Below are positions 6,025-9,445 of a stretch of DNA of 9,445 nucleotides, piece after piece; the first letter of the stretch is position 1; each line of letters opens with the position of its first letter. Origin of the DNA: Lachnospiraceae bacterium (lineage in GTDB: Bacteria > Bacillota > Clostridia > Lachnospirales > Lachnospiraceae). The stretch spans positions 1-9,445 of the forward strand of contig JAFOIS010000311.1 in NCBI GenBank assembly GCA_017420605.1. Reading direction: 5' to 3'. The notes beneath the pieces were generated by a model, which saw only the letters and a list, made by a program, of their open reading frames with translations, was not told where the DNA came from and made no database searches. A program made the translations under genes and the position numbers.

Positions 6025-6996
6025 GTGACACTTATACGGACAAACGTGCAGAACAAAGAGAACAGACAAAACACAGTTCAGGAAAACGAGAGGGCCGGAA
6101 AGCGTAAAACGCCGGCCCTTTATTATCTGCTGATCCTGCTCCTGGCAGGCGTATTCCTGTTTTCCGGATATAAGCTCTTTTCCATCCTGCAGGATTACCG
6201 TGCGGCGCGCAGCGCATACCGGGAAATGGGCAATGAATATACGGCGCCCTATATGGAGACTGCTGCCGAAGAGAATACGGCGCCGGCGGCCTCTGAAAAT
6301 ACGGAGAGCGGAAATGACGGCACGACCGGGGAGACGGACAAAGAAGCGCCGGGCGGCGTGTCCGGACAGAACGGGCAGGGCGTATCGGACGGCGGTGTAA
6401 AATCAAAGACCGCGCATCCGCCGATCTCCGTCGACTTTGAAAAGCTGTGTGCCCGGAATCCGGACATTATCGGCTGGATCTGCGTCGACGCGTTCGGGGA
6501 TATCATCAGTTATCCCATCGCGCGCGCAAAGGATAACGACTATTATCTGCACCGCGATATCGACGGCGGCTATCTTTTCGCGGGCACGATCTTCGCGGAT
6601 TACCGGAACGGCAAGACGTTCGATGATCCGAACACGATCCTGTACGGGCACAACATGAAGGACCGTTCCATGTTCGGAAATCTCAGATTTCTGAAGGAAC
6701 AGGAGCGCCTTGACAAGGATCCGTATTTCTGGATCCTGACCCCGCAGGGAAACTATTGCTACAGGATCTTTGCCGTCTTCGACACGCCGGTCGACGGAGA
6801 CGTCTATACGTTTTTCGACGGCCCGGAGGGTGTGGCGGAATGGGAAAAGAGCCTTGCAGACCGGTCCGCCGTCCGGACGGACGAGAGCTTTTCGGACGAC
6901 GATCTTGTCGTGACCCTCTCCACCTGTACGTCGAACGACGACTACCGGTGCGTTGTCGTCGGGAAATGCGTATCCGAAATAACACCGGCAAAATAG
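6025..6996 (+). CDS. srtB: Class B sortase (cysteine transpeptidase)
   Basis: The 323-residue protein is a type II membrane protein: a basic tail (22-28), one hydrophobic helix at about 30-50, a low-complexity Gly/Ser/Glu/Asn linker (about 75-130), and a catalytic domain (about 136-322). The order DIIGWICVDAFGDIISYPIA, ILYGHNM with His209, TLSTC with Cys301, and YRCVVVGKC with Arg308 is characteristic of class B sortases, which join sorted proteins to the cell wall. No sorting-signal substrate is encoded in the window. The GTG start at 6025 lies 2 bp after the transpeptidase stop and lacks a clear ribosome binding site, so it may rely on translational coupling. A second in-frame GTG at 6046 is possible. 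A G+C-rich hairpin (6091-6119) lies inside the first 32 codons. The sortase class is secure; the exact start is not. Confidence 0.93.
   Translation: MTLIRTNVQNKENRQNTVQENERAGKRKTPALYYLLILLLAGVFLFSGYKLFSILQDYRAARSAYREMGNEYTAPYMETAAEENTAPAASENTESGNDGTTGETDKEAPGGVSGQNGQGVSDGGVKSKTAHPPISVDFEKLCARNPDIIGWICVDAFGDIISYPIARAKDNDYYLHRDIDGGYLFAGTIFADYRNGKTFDDPNTILYGHNMKDRSMFGNLRFLKEQERLDKDPYFWILTPQGNYCYRIFAVFDTPVDGDVYTFFDGPEGVAEWEKSLADRSAVRTDESFSDDDLVVTLSTCTSNDDYRCVVVGKCVSEITPAK
6091..6119 (+). promoter_or_regulatory. Terminator-like hairpin inside the 5' end of the sortase gene
   Basis: AGGGCCGG (6091-6098) and CCGGCCCT (6112-6119) form a perfect 8-bp G+C-rich stem with a 13-nt loop, followed at once by TTATTAT. 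It lies in codons that also encode the basic tail and the start of the membrane helix. It could dampen transcription between the transpeptidase and sortase genes or affect translation, but the U tract is short. The structure is visible; the effect is inferred. Confidence 0.45.
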
Positions 6997-7009
6997 CGTT
7001 TTTTAACCC

Positions 7010-7038
7010 TTGCGCTCTTGCAATATCTGTGTTATACT
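7010..7038 (+). promoter_or_regulatory. Sigma-A-type promoter of the rpsF-ssb-rpsR operon
   Basis: TTGCGC (7010-7015) and TATACT (7033-7038) are separated by 17 bp. Transcription should begin near 7044-7046, immediately before a small hairpin, giving a leader of about 72 nt before rpsF. No clear intrinsic terminator precedes it after the sortase gene, only a T6 run at 6999-7004 without an adjacent stem, so some read-through from upstream is possible. Confidence 0.75.
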
Positions 7039-7044
7039 CCACCT

Positions 7045-7117
7045 TTGCGAGAGTTCGCAGTAAACCTTGCTCTTTGCGGAATGCAGAGGGCCAAATGTCC
7101 AGAAGGAGGATAGTTAC
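7045..7117 (+). promoter_or_regulatory. rpsF 5' leader with alternative pairings, possible S6:S18 autoregulatory site
   Basis: TGCGA (7046-7050) and TCGCA (7055-7059) form a 5-bp hairpin with a GAGT loop. The same TTCGCA segment (7054-7059) can instead pair with the TGCGGAA segment at 7075-7081, with one bulge. The leader ends with a strong AGAAGGAGGA ribosome binding site (7101-7110). Many bacteria have an rpsF leader bound by the S6:S18 complex for feedback control. Position and operon content fit, but the conserved motif was not aligned, so this is only a candidate. Confidence 0.35.
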
Positions 7118-7576
7118 ATGGCAAAGTATGAACTGGCAATGGTCGTCAATGCGAAGATCGACGACGAAAAGCGCGTTGCCGTCGTGAAGCGTGCGAAAGC
7201 ATATATCGAACGTTTCGGCGCGACGCTCGGCTCCACCACGGAGTGGGGAAGGAAGAGACTGGCGTATGAGATCCAGAAGATGCACGAAGGCTACTTCTAT
7301 TTCATCCGCTTCGAAGGCCCGACCACCGCGCCGAACGAGCTTGAGCAGACGATGCGCATCATGGACAATGTGCTCCGTTATCTGATCGTCCGGATCGATG
7401 ACGAAGCCGAGATCGGCGATCCGAATGAGACCGACGTTACGCTTCCAGAAGAAACTGAGGAAGCTCCGGCGGAAGAAGCGGCCGAAGAGGCTGCCGAGGC
7501 CGTCGAGGAAGCCGCCGAGGTCGTGGAAGAAGCAGCGGAAGAAGTTAAGGCCGCGGAAGAAGCTGTCCAGGAATAA
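7118..7576 (+). CDS. rpsF: 30S ribosomal protein S6 with long acidic C-terminal tail
   Basis: The 152-residue protein begins MAKYELAMVV, typical of bacterial S6, which binds S18 on the 30S platform. Residues 1 to about 95 form the S6 core, including TEWGRKRLAYEIQKMHEGYFYFIRFEG (41-67) and NVLRYLIVRID (84-94). The usual length is about 95-130 residues. Here residues from about 105 to 152 form an unusually long Glu/Ala-rich tail, made of repeats such as EEAAEEAAEAVEEAAEVVEEAAEE, probably helical or disordered. The start at 7118 has an excellent AAGGAGG ribosome binding site at 7103-7109. An alternative ATG at 7067 lies in the leader and gives a non-S6 extension. It is the first gene of the rpsF-ssb-rpsR operon. 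Confidence 0.98.
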   Translation: MAKYELAMVVNAKIDDEKRVAVVKRAKAYIERFGATLGSTTEWGRKRLAYEIQKMHEGYFYFIRFEGPTTAPNELEQTMRIMDNVLRYLIVRIDDEAEIGDPNETDVTLPEETEEAPAEEAAEEAAEAVEEAAEVVEEAAEEVKAAEEAVQE

Positions 7577-7620
7577 AGTAAGGCACGGACCCATCAATCA
7601 GCATAGAAAAGAGGAAAAAC

Positions 7621-8109
7621 ATGAATATTGTTGTATTAATGGGACGTTTGACAAGGGATCCGGAAGTCCGTTATTCGACGGGGGAGAACCAGCTGGCGAT
7701 CGCGCGCTATACGCTTGCAGTCGACCGGCGTTTCCGCAGAGACGGCGAGCAGACGGCTGATTTCATTTCCTGCGTGGCTTTCGGCCGCGCGGCGGAATTC
7801 GCGGAGAAGTATCTCCGTCAGGGCGTCCGCATCACCGTGAGCGGAAGGATCCAGACCGGCAGCTACACCAACAGAGACGGGAATAAGGTCTATACGACCG
7901 AAGTCGTCGTGGACAACCAGGAGTTCGCCGAAAGCAAGGCGGCGTCCGACGCCGCGAGAGCCCAGGCGGGACCGAGAAGCGACATGCCGAGGCAGAACGC
8001 GCCGCGTTATCAGGATGCGCCGCACACCGCACCGGCCGCGCAGGACGCTCCGGACGACGGATTCATGAACATTCCCGAAGGTATTGACGAAGAGCTCCCG
8101 TTTATTTAA
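7621..8109 (+). CDS. ssb: Single-stranded DNA-binding protein SSB
   Basis: The 162-residue protein has an N-terminal OB fold (1 to about 107) starting MNIVVLMGRLTRDPEVRYSTG, with the family hallmarks TADFISCVAFGRAAEFAEKYL and GSYTNRDGNKVYTTEVVVD. It coats single-stranded DNA in replication, repair and recombination. A flexible Gln/Pro/Ala/Asp linker (about 108-150) leads to the acidic tip DEELPFI. This is a variant of the usual DDDIPF tail that recruits SSB-interacting proteins. The linker is modest in length. It lies between rpsF and rpsR, as in Bacillus and clostridia, 44 bp after rpsF, with an AGAGGAAAA ribosome binding site just before the ATG. Confidence 0.98.
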   Translation: MNIVVLMGRLTRDPEVRYSTGENQLAIARYTLAVDRRFRRDGEQTADFISCVAFGRAAEFAEKYLRQGVRITVSGRIQTGSYTNRDGNKVYTTEVVVDNQEFAESKAASDAARAQAGPRSDMPRQNAPRYQDAPHTAPAAQDAPDDGFMNIPEGIDEELPFI

Positions 8110-8140
8110 GGAACGCGGGATCATTTGAGAGGAGAAGAAT

Positions 8141-8410
8141 ATGCCGTTCAACAGAGATAATGCAAAACCGGAAGGCGGTTTCAAGAAAAAGGGTGGTTTC
8201 CACAGAAGGAAGAAAGTCTGCGTGTTCTGCGCGAAGGATGCGGAACCGATCGATTACAAGGATGTAGCGAAGCTTCGCAGATACATCTCCGAACGCGGAA
8301 AGATCCTGCCGAGACGGATCACCGGCAGCTGCGCCAAGCATCAGAGAGCGCTGACCCTGGCGATCAAGCGCGCAAGACATCTTGCCATCCTTCCGTACGT
8401 TCAGGACTGA
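8141..8410 (+). CDS. rpsR: 30S ribosomal protein S18, zinc-binding (C+) type
   Basis: The 89-residue protein carries the S18 core [51 protein letters not shown], which partners S6 on the small subunit platform. Cys27 and Cys30 (VCVFC) with Cys64 and His67 (GSCAKH) look like an intact zinc-ribbon set, marking the C+ form as opposed to the Cys-free form used by some bacteria during zinc shortage. The basic Gly/Lys-rich N-terminus (11-25) is slightly extended. A GAGAGGAGAA ribosome binding site precedes the ATG. It lies 31 bp after ssb and is the last gene before the terminator. Confidence 0.98.
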   Translation: MPFNRDNAKPEGGFKKKGGFHRRKKVCVFCAKDAEPIDYKDVAKLRRYISERGKILPRRITGSCAKHQRALTLAIKRARHLAILPYVQD

Positions 8411-8422
8411 TGAGCACATTCC

Positions 8423-8465
8423 GGCCGCTGCGGTATCCTTGTGATGCCGCAGCGGTCTTGTTTTC
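8423..8465 (+). terminator. Intrinsic terminator of the rpsF-ssb-rpsR operon
   Basis: The segments 8423-8437 and 8443-8457 pair over 15 bp, with two G-U pairs and a CUUGU loop, including an uninterrupted 9-bp CCGCTGCGG core. The stem is followed by TTGTTTTC. It begins 13 bp after the rpsR stop, so it should end the ribosomal operon and partly or fully insulate the gdpP-like gene. Confidence 0.9.
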
Positions 8466-8503
8466 ATATCCGGAAAACGGTCCCGCACCGCTTGATGCGG
8501 GAC
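8460..8503. promoter_or_regulatory. Two further inverted repeats upstream of the gdpP-like gene
   Basis: GTTTTC (8460-8465) and GAAAAC (8473-8478) form a 6-bp inverted repeat with a 7-bp spacer. Next, GTCCCGCA (8480-8487) and TGCGGGAC (8496-8503) form a perfect 8-bp stem with an 8-nt loop. The second stem lacks a following T tract and lies just before the AGGAGG ribosome binding site, so it may be a leader structure, not a terminator. No convincing promoter is seen between the terminator and 8523. Confidence 0.45.
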
Positions 8504-8522
8504 ATCCCGATAGGAGGACGTC

Positions 8523-9445
8523 ATGAAAAAAGACGCCAACCTCAAAGGCAGATTTCAGATTTTCTTCAGCTGGCCGCTGTATCTGACGGCCCTGTGGGTG
8601 CTGCTCGGAATCGCCCTGTATTCCAGGTATAAAGGGGCACTTATCTATGTGATCGTGTTCCTTGCGGTCTATCTGGTCTGCGCGATCATCCTGTACCGGT
8701 TCGGCAGACGCGGCATGGTCGATGAGATGATCCGCTTCGCCTCGTCGTACGAAAAGGCGGAGAAGGACATCCTCGACAACTTTGACCTGCCGTACGCGCT
8801 GCTGGACGTAAACGGCCATTTCCTTTGGGTCAACGAAGCCATGCGTCTCCTCGTCGGGGACGCGGCGATGAGCGGCGCATCTCTCTCCGAGGTCTTCCCG
8901 AACATTTCCGAGGCGGATATGCCACGCAGGACGCCGAAGACCGAGGCGGATACCTCGTTCGACGGGCTCCAGTTCCGGGTCGTGATGCAGAAGGTCGATC
9001 CGGGCGCCTTCGAGGAGAAGAAGGGCATTTTTGAGATCGGGGAAGAAGAGTACCTGATCGGTCTTTCCCTCTTCGATACGTCGAAGATCCATGAGCTCCT
9101 CCGCAAGAACGAAGAAAACAAGATCGTCGTCGGTATCGTCGCGATCGACAACTACGACGAGGCAATGCAGAGTATCGAGGAGGTAAGGCAGTCGCTGCTT
9201 CTCGCCCTCATCGACCGGAAGATCAGCAAGTACTTCTCACAGTACGGCGGCCTTGTACGGAAGTATGAAAATGAACGATTTATCTTTATCGTCCGGAAGA
9301 CCCAGTATGAAGCGATCCGCGCGTCGAAGTTCTCGATCCTGGAAGAAGTCAAGGACGTCAAGGTCGGCAATGAGATCGCCGTAACGCTTTCACTCGGCAT
9401 CGGCCTCAATCAGGGAACCTTCACGAAGGACGCGGAGGCCGCGCA
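8523..9445 (+). CDS. gdpP: GdpP/YybT-type c-di-AMP phosphodiesterase, N-terminal part (cut by window end)
   Basis: The 307 codons present run off the window, and full-length family members have about 650-680 residues. Visible in order are two membrane helices (about 14-33 and 38-58; FFSWPLYLTALWVLLGIALY), a PAS-like domain (about 85-190), and a degenerate GGDEF domain (about 198 onward) with IDNYDE (208-213) and YENERF (248-253) in place of the GGDEF signature. This architecture matches GdpP, whose DHH-DHHA1 domains, expected beyond the window, hydrolyse c-di-AMP to pApA. The altered GGDEF domain has little or no cyclase activity in studied homologues. An AGGAGG ribosome binding site (8513-8518) sets the start at 8523. 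Position after rpsR agrees with the frequent gdpP-rplI-dnaB context in Bacillota. The DHH domain is not visible, so the call rests on the N-terminal modules. Confidence 0.9.
   Translation, partial: MKKDANLKGRFQIFFSWPLYLTALWVLLGIALYSRYKGALIYVIVFLAVYLVCAIILYRFGRRGMVDEMIRFASSYEKAEKDILDNFDLPYALLDVNGHFLWVNEAMRLLVGDAAMSGASLSEVFPNISEADMPRRTPKTEADTSFDGLQFRVVMQKVDPGAFEEKKGIFEIGEEEYLIGLSLFDTSKIHELLRKNEENKIVVGIVAIDNYDEAMQSIEEVRQSLLLALIDRKISKYFSQYGGLVRKYENERFIFIVRKTQYEAIRASKFSILEEVKDVKVGNEIAVTLSLGIGLNQGTFTKDAEAA

Noticed and set aside
4391..6031. 546-codon minus-strand open frame opposite the L,D-transpeptidase gene
   Set aside because: Same shadow effect: low-complexity Arg/Val/Asp composition and no family motif. 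The plus strand encodes an intact YkuD active site and membrane helix.

Overview
The window looks like chromosome from a low-to-mid G+C-rich member of the Bacillota, most likely class Clostridia (Lachnospiraceae-like). This is inferred from gene content and order, since no rRNA is present. The supporting evidence is the rpsF-ssb-rpsR block followed by a GdpP/YybT-type gene, a class B sortase, an L,D-transpeptidase with a membrane anchor and peptidoglycan-binding-type domains, and strong AGGAGG-like ribosome binding sites. The DNA is G+C-rich, with strong third-position bias, so many long antisense shadow ORFs appear.

Layout. (1) 28-1173 (+) is an S66-family LD-carboxypeptidase/MccF-like serine peptidase. 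(2) 1174-1356 is a gene-free convergent intergenic region filled with a 64-bp tandem repeat, about 2.3 copies, in which every unit folds as a hairpin. (3) On the minus strand, a class I SAM-dependent rRNA-methyltransferase-like gene (2902-1979) is followed by mntP, a manganese efflux pump (1908-1357), after a 70-bp structured gap holding a 14-bp perfect palindrome. (4) 2903-3037 is a compact divergent promoter region with two well-formed sigma-A-type promoters. (5) 3038-6996 (+) is an apparent three-gene operon: an aspartate-aminotransferase-like PLP enzyme, a membrane-anchored L,D-transpeptidase, and a class B sortase. (6) 7010-8465 (+) is the rpsF-ssb-rpsR operon, with a promoter, a short structured leader and a strong intrinsic terminator. 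(7) 8523-9445 (+) is the N-terminal part of a GdpP-like c-di-AMP phosphodiesterase, cut by the window edge.

Functionally there are two themes. The first is cell-envelope work: LD-carboxypeptidase trims tetrapeptide stems, L,D-transpeptidase makes 3-3 cross-links or anchors, and sortase B attaches proteins to the wall. The second is the conserved translation/replication block (S6, SSB, S18) next to c-di-AMP signalling. Nothing resembles a CRISPR array, phage, insertion sequence or defence system. The most unexplained structures are the 64-bp hairpin repeats, the palindrome at the mntP ribosome binding site, a terminator-like hairpin inside the start of the sortase gene, and three successive hairpins before gdpP.
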